Source of the DNA: an uncultured Clostridia bacterium
Lineage (GTDB): Bacteria; Bacillota; Clostridia; Christensenellales; DTU072
Direction: 5' to 3'
Length of the DNA stretch: 48,044 nucleotides
NCBI GenBank assembly: GCA_944349735.1
Contig: CALVNM010000008.1
Coordinates: forward strand, 1-48,044
The notes under the pieces are model-generated. The model was given only the letters and a program-made list of their open reading frames with translations. It searched no databases and was not told the DNA's origin. The first letter of the stretch is position 1. The number at the start of each line of letters is the position of its first letter. Below, one piece after another: positions 36,135-44,047 of this stretch. The translations under genes and the position numbers were made by a program.

Positions 36135-37316
36135 TCAGGTATCGGACCCTTCTCTCTGCGTAAGCGTCAATGTGGCTACTCTCTGCTGCATACCGTAATT
36201 GTAAACTATCTCCACGGTGGCTTTGGGGAGTTTGCGGTTCAGGACGTTTTTCCATTCCGCGACGGTCTTGACCTGCACTCCGTCCACGCTGACTATGTAT
36301 GCGCCTACGGGAATATCGGTAGAAACTTTACTGCTCTTAAGGTAAAGCCCTACGTTGGGTGAAGATATGGTGGGCGTCTTGATCTCGCGGAATTCGAATA
36401 CCGCCGTATCCACTCTGCCTTCCACGTAGCCCAGTTCCATGAGATCCTCCGCCACACCGTAAGCGGTGTCTATCGGTATCGCAAAGCCTATGCCTTCTAC
36501 GTCCTCGGCTATGCTTTTGGCATTGACGATACCTACGAGCGCACCGTACATATTGAAAAGCCCGCCGCCGGAATTACCGGGATTGACCGACGCGTCTATC
36601 TGCAAGAGAGTCATGGTCTGACCGTCCACTTCTATCTCTCTGTCGATCGCGGAAACAACGCCTTTGGTAACGCTTCCCCCGAGCTTTCCGAGAGGATTCC
36701 CGATCGCAATGACTTCCTGTCCGGACTGCAAAGTGTCCGATCTGCCGATGACTGCGGCGTTAGCCGTTTCTGCGTTGATTTTGATGATTGCGGTATCCGT
36801 AACGGCGTCTCCGCGTACCCAATCCGCTTTGAAGCTCTGTCCGTCATACATAGTCACGGTTATATTCTCAGGCTCCGTACCCTCTATGACGTGATAATTG
36901 GTGATGATGTGTCCGGAGTCGCTTATGATGACGCCGGAGCCTGCTCCGGACGTTATGTACGTACCGCCGAACCCGCCGTAAGATACCGATTCCGTGACCA
37001 CTTCCACCACGCATTGCTTGGCAAGAGCCGAAACCTGTACGGAGCTAAGTAAATCTCCCGTCACGCCGAGATTTGCGGTATCCTCGGATTTGTCGGTAAC
37101 GTCGCGGTAGATCACGGTAGTGGTCTCAGCGGCTTTATCCGCGCTGAACTTTTCGTACGCGAGCCTCGCGCCGAGGAAACCGCAGCCTACCAACGCGCCG
37201 AGTATCAGCACCACCGCCAGAAACACTATGAACGGCGAAGTGCGCGTTTTGACGGGCACGACCACCCGCGGGACTCTCGATTTTACCTCGTACGAATACC
37301 TGTTCTTGTCGTACAT
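36135..37316 (-). CDS. htrA: HtrA/DegP-type membrane-anchored serine protease with PDZ domain
   Basis: A 393-residue protease. A cytoplasmic start of about 27 residues leads to one membrane helix (about 28-52), then an external trypsin-like domain with H142 in TNYHVI, D174 in VTDTAII and S249 in NPGNSGGG, a complete catalytic triad. A single C-terminal PDZ-like domain (about 310-390; VGAYIVSVDGVQVKTVAEWKN) should recognise exposed C-termini. The topology is that of Gram-positive HtrA, which degrades misfolded secreted proteins outside the membrane. It heads an operon with a response regulator, kinase and CYTH protein, so induction by envelope stress is plausible. The ATG has AAGAGG 4 bases upstream and a stem-loop ahead of it. 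Confidence 0.94.
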   Translation of the reverse strand: MYDKNRYSYEVKSRVPRVVVPVKTRTSPFIVFLAVVLILGALVGCGFLGARLAYEKFSADKAAETTTVIYRDVTDKSEDTANLGVTGDLLSSVQVSALAKQCVVEVVTESVSYGGFGGTYITSGAGSGVIISDSGHIITNYHVIEGTEPENITVTMYDGQSFKADWVRGDAVTDTAIIKINAETANAAVIGRSDTLQSGQEVIAIGNPLGKLGGSVTKGVVSAIDREIEVDGQTMTLLQIDASVNPGNSGGGLFNMYGALVGIVNAKSIAEDVEGIGFAIPIDTAYGVAEDLMELGYVEGRVDTAVFEFREIKTPTISSPNVGLYLKSSKVSTDIPVGAYIVSVDGVQVKTVAEWKNVLNRKLPKATVEIVYNYGMQQRVATLTLTQREGSDT

Positions 37317-37329
37317 CTTACCTCTTCTT

Positions 37330-37351
37330 GCCGCACGGATGCGCGTACGGC
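37330..37351 (-). other. Leader hairpin directly before the htrA ribosome binding site
   Basis: An 8-bp stem with one G-U pair (GCCGUACG with CGUGCGGC, 6-base loop) spans 37351-37330 on the minus strand and abuts the SD AAGAAGAGG. It has no T-run. A weak promoter with TTCAAA and TATATA, 18 bases apart, lies upstream within 37360-37410. Confidence 0.45.
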
Positions 37352-37435
37352 GATAAATTTAATATTTCCACTATATAGCAATAATATGAAAATTGTTTGA
37401 AGCCGCAGTGAAAGTTTCTTTACCCGACCGAAAAG

Positions 37436-37966
37436 TTATTTACAGAATTTTTCGTCGTACGCTCGCATTGCCTCGCGTATCGTTTTTTTGGCGACTTCGG
37501 CGTTCTCCACTTTCACCACGGCGGTCTGCTTGCCTTCGAGAGACTTATACACGGTGAAGAAGTGGCTTATTTCTTCCATAATGTGCGCCGGGAATTCCGA
37601 AATGTCTTTATAATTGTTCCAGCTCGGATCCTTGAAGGGGATTGCCACTATCTTCGAATCTATGTATCCGTCGTCGATCATGGTTACCATGCCGACGGGA
37701 TAGCAACGGCACAACGCGAGCGGACGTATCGTCTCGCTGCAGATGACAAGCACGTCGAGCGGGTCGAGATCTTCGCTGTATGTGCGCGGAATGAATCCGT
37801 AATTGGCGGGATAATGCGTGGAAGTGTACAAAACTCTGTCGAGGATAAGGAATCCCGTTTCTTTATCGAGCTCGTATTTGTTTTTACTGCCTTCTGAAAT
37901 CTCGATGACGGTAAGGAAGTCTTCGGGGGTTATCCTTTCGGGTCTGACGTCATGCCAAATATTCAT
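37436..37966 (-). CDS. ppa: Inorganic pyrophosphatase, family I
   Basis: A 176-residue cytoplasmic enzyme that hydrolyses pyrophosphate released by biosynthesis. Family I residues are seen: KNKYELDKETGFLILDRVLY near the start, YPANYGFIPRTY, the metal-binding EDLDPLDVLVI (equivalent to DGDPLDVLV), and DDGYIDSKIVAI. Length is the standard 170-180. The ATG has AAAGGAG upstream and follows the HD-domain gene after 57 bases. In many Clostridia a membrane or family II pyrophosphatase is used instead, so this cytoplasmic form is a modest lineage hint. Confidence 0.95.
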   Translation of the reverse strand: MNIWHDVRPERITPEDFLTVIEISEGSKNKYELDKETGFLILDRVLYTSTHYPANYGFIPRTYSEDLDPLDVLVICSETIRPLALCRCYPVGMVTMIDDGYIDSKIVAIPFKDPSWNNYKDISEFPAHIMEEISHFFTVYKSLEGKQTAVVKVENAEVAKKTIREAMRAYDEKFCK

Positions 37967-38023
37967 AATATGCTTCTCCTTTCAAATGAGTTGTATTTAT
38001 TCTAGCCGTGCCTGCCGACGCAT

Positions 38024-38602
38024 TCAGTCGGCTTCGTCGAGATACGTAGCCAACAGATCCGCCGCGTGTACCAATGCGCAGAACGGAAATTTGGAATAAG
38101 CGTTCGACATCGTGAAGCCGCCCGATCTGTTGCGTTCGTCGAAGCTTCCCATATGCCAGTTGATGGCAAGAGCCTCTTCCCGCGTCAGGCGCATGAAACC
38201 GTTGATGATGTATACGGATTTTTCGCCGTGTCCGTAAGGCAGTTTCTCGTCGGTGGTGTAATATGGCACTTTCTCCCACGAACCGTCGGGTTGCTTCTGG
38301 TTGCGATAGTCGACGGCGTAAAGATCGATCTTGCAGAGATCGTGCAGCAGCCCGCAGACTGCGACCGTCTCGGGAGTTATGCGCTCCGACCATTCCGCCT
38401 TCTCCCTTTCGACCAGTTCCTTCAGCCGATAGTAAACGTTAAGGCTGTGTTCGCACAACCCGCCCTTCCTCGCAAGATGGAATCTAGTAGACGCCGGTGC
38501 GTCGAAAAAATCGCTCGATTTGATGTACTCGAGCAGTTTCGCGCTTCCTTCGCGCGTGATCTCGCGTTCGTAAATCTCTATGAATGCTTCTTTGAAACCC
38601 AT
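38024..38602 (-). CDS. HD-domain hydrolase
   Basis: A 192-residue protein of the HD superfamily of metal-dependent phosphohydrolases. Metal ligands are H52 in GGLCEHSLNVY, H87-D88 in LLHDLCK, a histidine in LPYGHGEKS, and probably the one in AINWHMGSFD. The order and spacing match small HD hydrolases found as single genes in Firmicutes and phages; the natural substrate (a nucleotide or nucleic-acid end) cannot be told. The ATG at 38602 has GGAGGTG upstream, preceded by a small hairpin. It lies between a GH32-like gene and ppa, in the same direction, with short gaps. Confidence 0.85.
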   Translation of the reverse strand: MGFKEAFIEIYEREITREGSAKLLEYIKSSDFFDAPASTRFHLARKGGLCEHSLNVYYRLKELVEREKAEWSERITPETVAVCGLLHDLCKIDLYAVDYRNQKQPDGSWEKVPYYTTDEKLPYGHGEKSVYIINGFMRLTREEALAINWHMGSFDERNRSGGFTMSNAYSKFPFCALVHAADLLATYLDEAD

Positions 38603-38616
38603 TTGTATTCACCTCC

Positions 38617-38631
38617 GCGGTCAACGACCGC
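38617..38631 (-). other. Small hairpin abutting the ribosome binding site of the HD gene
   Basis: GCGGTC-GTT-GACCGC (38631-38617 on the minus strand) forms a 6-bp stem that ends at the SD GGAGG. It overlaps the end of the GH32-like gene's transcript, 8 bases after its stop codon, and has no T-run. Confidence 0.45.
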
Positions 38632-38639
38632 ATTACTTA

Positions 38640-39836
38640 TCAGATGCCGTATATAGAATAATCCGCGTCGGTAATTCCGTCGGAGACAATGCGGAAACGC
38701 GCGTTCTTGCCGGCGACGGGCGGTAACGTAAGCGCGACGGCTCCGTCCGACAAATATATCTCCGTGCGCGAAACGAGAAGGATCGCTTCGAAACGCAGAT
38801 CTTCTCCCGCGGCAAGCGGGATCTCGCGTCTCGTATCGCCGCACGCCGCGTATGCAATACCTTTTTCCTTATCCGCTCCTACGGTCACGCATCCCGCGGA
38901 TTCGCCGAAAAAGCGCACTTCGACGGCTCCCGACGAACCGGAAAAAGCTCTGAACGCCACCGCGCAATCGCCGTCAGGCAACGGTATGTCCTGTCCTTCG
39001 CCCTCGACTTCCGCGCCGCTCAGACCGCCGATATATCGGCGCGCCTCGATTTGCGGAGCGGGTACGCGCATGCGGAATCCCCCCTCGCAGACATCGGCTT
39101 CGCGTAAGACGAGGCTTCGCCCGTATCCGGCGTAAAATAACGGTCTTTCCGGTCCGAGCATCAGCGTACGCACCGGGAAAGCACGGTCGAAAAACTCCGC
39201 GCCGCCTTGTACCGCGAATACGCCTTTATTAAGATCGGCCGTTCCGCTCACGGAATACGCCGCTCCGTTTCTTACGAAATAAAGCATACAGGTATCTTTG
39301 CATCCGATCAGATTGGGATATTCCGCCTCTCCGTCAAATCCTTCGAGTTTTATATCGTGAGATTCCCAATTTATACAATTCGGAGATCTGAACGCGCGTA
39401 ATACGCCTTTCGCCGAATTACCTATAAGATAAAAATTACCGTCCGAATACGTCAGCTTCGCGCCGCAAGGCGCGCCTTTCCTGATGACCGCGAGCGGATA
39501 TTTTTCGAATGTTTCTCCGTCCTTTGAGACGGCTAACCTGCATTTTGCGGTCGCGGAGGAAACGTAAACCAAGAATATTTTTTTGTTACGTACCGCCGCG
39601 GACACGGAATCTATACCCAATTCACCTCGTACGGCGTCGCGCAGTTTCCTCCAGGACTTGAGATCGTCCGAAACATATTGCTCCACGCTACAGAACAACC
39701 CCTGTCTGACGGCATAAAACAAACGGTACAGACCTTCGGTATATATGAGGCTATAGCTTTGGGTTTCGTCGAAAGCGGGAAACTCCGTAACCAAGCCGGA
39801 TCCGTCTTCGGTATGTCTTGTTCCTGTGTATTTCAC
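38640..39836 (-). CDS. GH32-like five-blade propeller protein with degenerate active site
   Basis: A 398-residue protein that looks like a shrunken GH32 (fructosidase/levanase clan). Strand patterns match: SLIYTEGLYRLFYAV where GH32 enzymes have the WMNDPNG-containing first blade; KKIFLVYVSSATAKCRLAVSKDGETFEKYP; AEYPNLIGCKDTCMLYF with E172 where the acid/base glutamate (EC motif) would be; and a C-terminal sandwich (VEVRFFGESAGCVTVG, RTEIYLSDGAVALTL). The nucleophile Asp of DPNG is not seen (residues 23-28 read DETQSY) and the RDP motif is replaced by RKGAPC. There is no signal peptide. It may be a binding protein or an enzyme of altered chemistry. The start codon is GTG with AGAGG upstream. 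It is transcribed divergently from a GH2-like gene. Confidence 0.7.
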   Translation of the reverse strand: MKYTGTRHTEDGSGLVTEFPAFDETQSYSLIYTEGLYRLFYAVRQGLFCSVEQYVSDDLKSWRKLRDAVRGELGIDSVSAAVRNKKIFLVYVSSATAKCRLAVSKDGETFEKYPLAVIRKGAPCGAKLTYSDGNFYLIGNSAKGVLRAFRSPNCINWESHDIKLEGFDGEAEYPNLIGCKDTCMLYFVRNGAAYSVSGTADLNKGVFAVQGGAEFFDRAFPVRTLMLGPERPLFYAGYGRSLVLREADVCEGGFRMRVPAPQIEARRYIGGLSGAEVEGEGQDIPLPDGDCAVAFRAFSGSSGAVEVRFFGESAGCVTVGADKEKGIAYAACGDTRREIPLAAGEDLRFEAILLVSRTEIYLSDGAVALTLPPVAGKNARFRIVSDGITDADYSIYGI

Positions 39837-39853
39837 GTTCCACCTCTCGTTTT

Positions 39854-39882
39854 ATTTTATACTAATTCCGCGCGGTAGTCAA
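39854..39882 (-). promoter_or_regulatory. Promoter of the GH32-like/HD/ppa genes
   Basis: TTGACT (39882-39877) and TAAAAT (39859-39854) lie 17 bases apart on the minus strand, about 18 bases before the GTG start. The spacer holds a CCGCGCGG palindrome. Confidence 0.7.
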
Positions 39883-39898
39883 TTACTAAATATTATAC

Positions 39899-39927
39899 TT
39901 GCGCGTGCGTGCCGCGTATGTTATAAT
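39899..39927 (+). promoter_or_regulatory. Extended -10 promoter giving a leaderless GH2-like mRNA
   Basis: TGTTATAAT (39919-39927) is a perfect extended -10 element, with TTGCGC 17 bases upstream at 39899-39904. Transcription would begin within a base or two of the ATG at 39934, so the mRNA would have essentially no leader. No SD is present before this ATG. Confidence 0.6.
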
Positions 39928-39933
39928 GCGGGT

Positions 39934-41580
39934 ATGCAAAGAGAAGATTATCCGAGACCCGACGCAGTGCGTCCGCGTATCCGCGTCCTGGACGGCGAAT
40001 GGTCGTTCACGTCGGACGCGCTTTCGCCGCCCGGTATATCCGAGCCGCCGCACGACGCCGCCACGATCCGAGTACCGTACGCGCCCGGGACGAAGCTGTC
40101 CGGAGCGGCGGCGCAGCACGGAGCGCGCGAATTGCGGTATTACCGCACTTTCGAACTTACGCCTTTCGAATGCGCGGGATCGGTGATACTTAATTTTCTG
40201 AATATAGACGGTTTTTACGAAATATATCTGAACGGTAATCCCGTAGGCGCGGGTCGAGGGGCTTACGCTTCCGCCCATTACGACGTCACGAATCTGAGTA
40301 TTACCGGCTCCAACCTTCTGTGCGTGGTGTCGCGCCCCGCAGGCGACGGCGCGACTCGAGGGATATTCGGGAGCGTCTGGCTCGAGTTCGCCGCCCGTAA
40401 CTATTTCGGGTTTCTGCGCTCGACCGCCGTTTATGCCGATAAAGCCGTATATGTACAAGGCAGCGTCCAGGGCGGTTCGGAAGGATTGAAGATCAAGGCG
40501 GAGATGGCTTTCCGCGGCAAAGAGATAGCCTCCTACGACTATAAGGCGTCGGACAATTTCACGCTGTGCATTCCTCTCAAAGCGGCTCCCGAGCCTTGGC
40601 AGATCGGCGCGCCCGCCCTGTACGACATACGTCTTACGCTATTCAACGCCAAAGGCGGGATTTGCGACACGGTTTATACGTACTCCGCGTTCCGCGAAGT
40701 CAGACTTTACGAAAACAAGCTCTACGTCAACGGTAAAAAAACCTTCCTGCGAGCCGTCCGAGACAACTGCGAATATTACGGCGCGGGAAATACCGCTCCG
40801 TCGTCTGCGGCGATCGCTCAGGATTACGCGACGGCGATAACTCTCGGGTACAACGCCGTAGAATTCGGCGGGATATATCCCACTCCGAAGCATCTCTACA
40901 TACTCGACAAACTGGGGATAGCCGCGCGTACGGAATTGATCGGCAGCGGAATTTCACACCCGTCGTCAGACGTCGCGCAAGCCGCGGCTGACGAGAATGC
41001 AAGATTGATATCGCGCGACTACGGGCATCCGAGCATATTGTTCAGGATACCTTTTACAGACTTTCACGGCTCGCCGCAACTGCAGACGACTGTCTACGAG
41101 AACTATTCGAAACTAGACTCCACGCGCATCATGCCCGCTACGAGCGGAGGAAAGATTTATTGTTCTCCTCTTTACGAATTCCGTCTTCATTCGCCGGACA
41201 CGGAATCTCTCAAAGCCTTACTCTACATCCGTACCAACGGCGGTATCCGTACCGAAAAAGAAGAAGCACGCATGCTAAAAGCCGACGGCGCACTCCTTAC
41301 GAGCGACGCTTTGAGGAAACTTCCCGCATATGTCGGAGCTTTCTCGGCGGGAAGGCTAAAGAAGAACGACTACTTGTCCGAGAAAAACTTTATCGACAAT
41401 TACGCCACGATATACGATCTTATCGCCGCAAGCGGCGCCGTAGGTTTCACATTCTTCTCGCTTACCGACTCCGGAGACGGGGAAGGTCTTATGGATACGG
41501 AGAGGAATTTCCTGCTCTCGCGGACGGGCATAAGCAAACTCGTCGCAGTGAACAAAAGAAAAGCCCTGGCAGAAAGCTGA
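39934..41580 (+). CDS. GH2-family-like protein lacking recognisable catalytic glutamates
   Basis: A 548-residue protein with the GH2 (beta-galactosidase family) layout: jelly-roll sugar-binding domain at about 10-155 (LNIDGFYEIYLNGNPVG), Ig-like domain at about 156-258, and a TIM-barrel start at about 262 (LYVNGKKTFLRAVRDN). In GH2 enzymes the acid/base follows HPSI...GNE; here residues 365-377 read HPSILFRIPFTDF, so the NE pair is missing. No nucleophile glutamate motif is evident either. It is shorter than typical GH2 enzymes (600-1000). No signal peptide. The ATG at 39934 gives a leaderless transcript; the frame extends upstream to 39826, but that reading covers the promoter. It may be a carbohydrate-binding pseudoenzyme. 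Confidence 0.72.
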   Translation: MQREDYPRPDAVRPRIRVLDGEWSFTSDALSPPGISEPPHDAATIRVPYAPGTKLSGAAAQHGARELRYYRTFELTPFECAGSVILNFLNIDGFYEIYLNGNPVGAGRGAYASAHYDVTNLSITGSNLLCVVSRPAGDGATRGIFGSVWLEFAARNYFGFLRSTAVYADKAVYVQGSVQGGSEGLKIKAEMAFRGKEIASYDYKASDNFTLCIPLKAAPEPWQIGAPALYDIRLTLFNAKGGICDTVYTYSAFREVRLYENKLYVNGKKTFLRAVRDNCEYYGAGNTAPSSAAIAQDYATAITLGYNAVEFGGIYPTPKHLYILDKLGIAARTELIGSGISHPSSDVAQAAADENARLISRDYGHPSILFRIPFTDFHGSPQLQTTVYENYSKLDSTRIMPATSGGKIYCSPLYEFRLHSPDTESLKALLYIRTNGGIRTEKEEARMLKADGALLTSDALRKLPAYVGAFSAGRLKKNDYLSEKNFIDNYATIYDLIAASGAVGFTFFSLTDSGDGEGLMDTERNFLLSRTGISKLVAVNKRKALAES

Positions 41581-41592
41581 GGGCTTATCATT
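41553..41592. terminator. Bidirectional terminator overlapping the GH2-like stop codon
   Basis: AAGCCCT (41561-41567) and AGGGCTT (41580-41586) form a 7-bp stem whose second arm starts at the last base of the GH2-like stop codon. The minus-strand tail is TTCTTTT, good for ending the GH4/PfkB transcript; the plus-strand tail ATCATTT is weaker. Confidence 0.65.
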
Positions 41593-41616
41593 TAACTCGC
41601 GCTAAGAGCTCCGCCT

Positions 41617-42552
41617 TTATCTGCGTACTGTTATGTTGGCGCGGTATTTTGTAAGATAAGCAAGAAGCTCTTTTTCCGTAAGACGCCCTTTTATGCAACC
41701 GACTTCGCTTACGCATTTTCCGCCCGTAGCGTTGCCGGCAAGCAAGATTTCGCCTAACGACATTCCGTGGGCGATCCCGTAAACGAATCCGGCAAGGAAA
41801 TTGTCTCCCGCACCGGTAGCGTCCACGCACTCGAATTCGCTTATCTCCCGCGCGACCACGACTTCGCCGCCTTCCGTTCCGGCGGCTCCGCCTCGGTCGA
41901 GTTTCACTACCGCCCGATCGAATTTCTCCGACAGCACGCCGAGCGCGTCGAAGGGATCCGACTTGCCGGTGATCTTGCAAGCCTCCTTGGTATTAGGCGT
42001 GAAATAATCCGCAAGCTCGAGATACGCGCCGTATTTTACGAAACTCAACTCGTCGTCCCAGCCCGTATCGAGGACTATGACCGCGCCTTCGTCGCGCAAC
42101 CTTTTGTAAACCTCGTAATGTCTGAGCGGCTCGGCAAGCACGAGTTCGCTTCCTTTCAGCGCCCTGTATATCTTCTCCTCGGTCTCGTCGGTGTCTTCGT
42201 CGGACGCCGTATAAGTTGCGATGGTGCGCTCGCCCGGCGTGAGCATTACCGTGGAAAGATTTACGGCCACACCGCTGCCGCCGTAGACGTTGACGGGCTT
42301 AAGTCCGTAGGAGCGCATCTCACGCTCGGCGAACTCGCTGAAAACGTCTTTGCCGAGATATGTGCAAAGCTTACACTCGAAACCCAGCCCTGCAAGATGT
42401 ATAAGCGTAGCGGGATACCCCCCTCCGAGCAACATCTCGAAGCCTTCCGAATAAAGTTCCTCTCCTTCGCGCATCCAGCGCGGCAATCCTTTATATACGA
42501 AATCCACGTTTGTCTTGGATACGGCGCCTATTTTTTTTATCAGTCTTCCCAT
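41617..42552 (-). CDS. PfkB-family carbohydrate kinase
   Basis: A 311-residue sugar kinase of the ribokinase family. The N-terminal glycine pair is in LLGGGYPATLIHLAGLG (41-57), and the C-terminal PfkB signature DATGAGDNFLAGF (244-256) holds the anion hole and the base D250. The family phosphorylates fructose, ribose, 2-keto-3-deoxygluconate and related sugars; the exact sugar is not readable here. The ATG overlaps the GH4 stop by 13 bases, so the two are coupled. A natural reading is that the GH4 enzyme splits a phosphorylated glycoside and this kinase handles the released sugar. Confidence 0.88.
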   Translation of the reverse strand: MGRLIKKIGAVSKTNVDFVYKGLPRWMREGEELYSEGFEMLLGGGYPATLIHLAGLGFECKLCTYLGKDVFSEFAEREMRSYGLKPVNVYGGSGVAVNLSTVMLTPGERTIATYTASDEDTDETEEKIYRALKGSELVLAEPLRHYEVYKRLRDEGAVIVLDTGWDDELSFVKYGAYLELADYFTPNTKEACKITGKSDPFDALGVLSEKFDRAVVKLDRGGAAGTEGGEVVVAREISEFECVDATGAGDNFLAGFVYGIAHGMSLGEILLAGNATGGKCVSEVGCIKGRLTEKELLAYLTKYRANITVRR

Positions 42553-43907
42553 ACGCCTCCGAATTCCTTGTCGTATTCGATATAGGTATCAGCCAATTGA
42601 CGTGAAATTGTATCTTGAGCTACCAAAGGATTGCATTTCAGCGCTTCTATTATTTCCGACTTATTCCTTGAGAGTATCCCACGCGCGGCGCGGCGTTCGT
42701 ATTCCTTGACCCGTCTGAGAAGTTTGAGGTTGACCTCGGGTATCTCGTCGAAGCGGTGCGGTATCACCGCGTCGGCGGTGATGTCGGCAGTTATCTCCAC
42801 CACGTCTCCCTTCTCGGCAAACGGTACCGCTCCGTCTGCGGGAACGCAAAGTATCATTGTCTGAGGTCTCCCGGTCGATATTATCTCGATGTATCTCAGC
42901 GCGACTCCCGCGTAACCGCCTTCGTCGCGGCTCATGGGATCGAAGCTCCACGGTATGCCGCGGGCGATACCCGTTTCGTTAGCCATGTACATCCTTTCGC
43001 GTTCGCCGTAATATCTTCCGTATACGGCAAGCGCTTTATCGAAATCTTTTTCGACGTCTATCAAACTAAGTTCCTCGGTCATGGCCTTATTCACTCTTGC
43101 GATCAGTTCGCCGCGAGTTTCCTTGCCGGACACTATGTTTTTGTATGCGCGTTCGGGATAATAGTAGTAATACAGATATTCGTTCGGTATACCTTCCGCC
43201 GCGGCGACCGTGGCTTTGTCGAAATATCTGAGATCGGTCTTTACGTAAGCTTCGTCGCTTACCGCGAGTTCTTTGACCACGTCCCGTCCGTTCACGTAGA
43301 CGTTACGGAAGAACGAGCAGTGATTAAGTCCGTACATCTCCCCGCTCACCGCATCCGCGGAAACGCCGTAGAGCTTGGCGAATTCTCCGAGCATCCCGCT
43401 CGGAGCGTCACATATACCGAACGTAAAGTCGTATCCCGCGTCCCTCAACGCTTGTGCCACAAGACCTGCGGGATTGGTAAAATTGAATACCTTTGCGCCG
43501 GGCTTAGCGTATTTTCGCACCGCTTCACAGTACTTGAGAAGCTCCGGTATCGAACGCATGGCAAACGACAGACCGGCGGCTCCGACGGTCTCCTGACCTA
43601 TAACGCCGGCGTCAAGTGCGGCACGTTCATCGCGTACTCTCATCTCGTCTCCGCCCGCGCGTATCGTCGTGATAACGTAATCAGCTCCGCTGACCGCTTC
43701 TTCTGCGTCTCCGGTAAGCAGGAATTTCACGTCAGGGTCGTTCATTGCGGCTACTTTGCGAGCCATCTTACCGTATATACCTAGCTTTACGGGACTGTTG
43801 TCCATAAACCGCAGCTCGTCTATCTTCAGACGCGCGGCGGCCTGTGCAAGACTCTTGGCAAGGAACATCGATCTGACTCCACCGCCGCCTATGACTGCCA
43901 ATTTCAT
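42540..43907 (-). CDS. Glycoside hydrolase family 4 (6-phospho-glycosidase type)
   Basis: A 455-residue NAD- and divalent-metal-dependent glycosidase. The dinucleotide-binding start AVIGGGGVRS lies at 4-13, QETVGAAGLSFAMRSIP at 105-121, NFTNPAGL at 142-149, and the metal ligands C166 in FGICDAP and H196 in GLNHCSFF are present. GH4 enzymes open the glycosidic bond by an oxidation-elimination route, usually on 6-phosphoglucosides or galactosides delivered by a PTS. No PTS gene is in this window. Start 43907 has AAGGAGG upstream and a TAATAT -10 at 43940-43935. It is read divergently from the sialidase gene. Confidence 0.92.
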   Translation of the reverse strand: MKLAVIGGGGVRSMFLAKSLAQAAARLKIDELRFMDNSPVKLGIYGKMARKVAAMNDPDVKFLLTGDAEEAVSGADYVITTIRAGGDEMRVRDERAALDAGVIGQETVGAAGLSFAMRSIPELLKYCEAVRKYAKPGAKVFNFTNPAGLVAQALRDAGYDFTFGICDAPSGMLGEFAKLYGVSADAVSGEMYGLNHCSFFRNVYVNGRDVVKELAVSDEAYVKTDLRYFDKATVAAAEGIPNEYLYYYYYPERAYKNIVSGKETRGELIARVNKAMTEELSLIDVEKDFDKALAVYGRYYGERERMYMANETGIARGIPWSFDPMSRDEGGYAGVALRYIEIISTGRPQTMILCVPADGAVPFAEKGDVVEITADITADAVIPHRFDEIPEVNLKLLRRVKEYERRAARGILSRNKSEIIEALKCNPLVAQDTISRQLADTYIEYDKEFGGVWED

Positions 43908-43968
43908 ACCTGTATCCTCCTTCTTGCGACATATATATTAGCACACCGCGCCGACGATTGCACTACGT

Positions 43969-43986
43969 TTTCGATATTTTACGAAA
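43969..43986. promoter_or_regulatory. Dyad between divergent GH4 and sialidase genes
   Basis: TTTCG (43969-43973) and CGAAA (43982-43986) are inverted about 8 AT-only bases, between the two divergent promoters. This is a suitable place for an operator serving both genes; the binding family is not known. Confidence 0.35.
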
Positions 43987-44013
43987 TCTCTTCCCTTAAC
44001 GCGTAATTTATAG

Positions 44014-44019
44014 TATAAT
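44014..44019 (+). promoter_or_regulatory. -10 element of the sialidase gene
   Basis: A perfect TATAAT lies 28 bases before the ATG, giving a leader of about 22 bases with the SD GAGGAGG. The -35 region (TTCCCT) is poor, which is consistent with an activated or weak promoter. Confidence 0.5.
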
Positions 44020-44047
44020 TATCATTAAAGACATCCGAGGAGGCATT

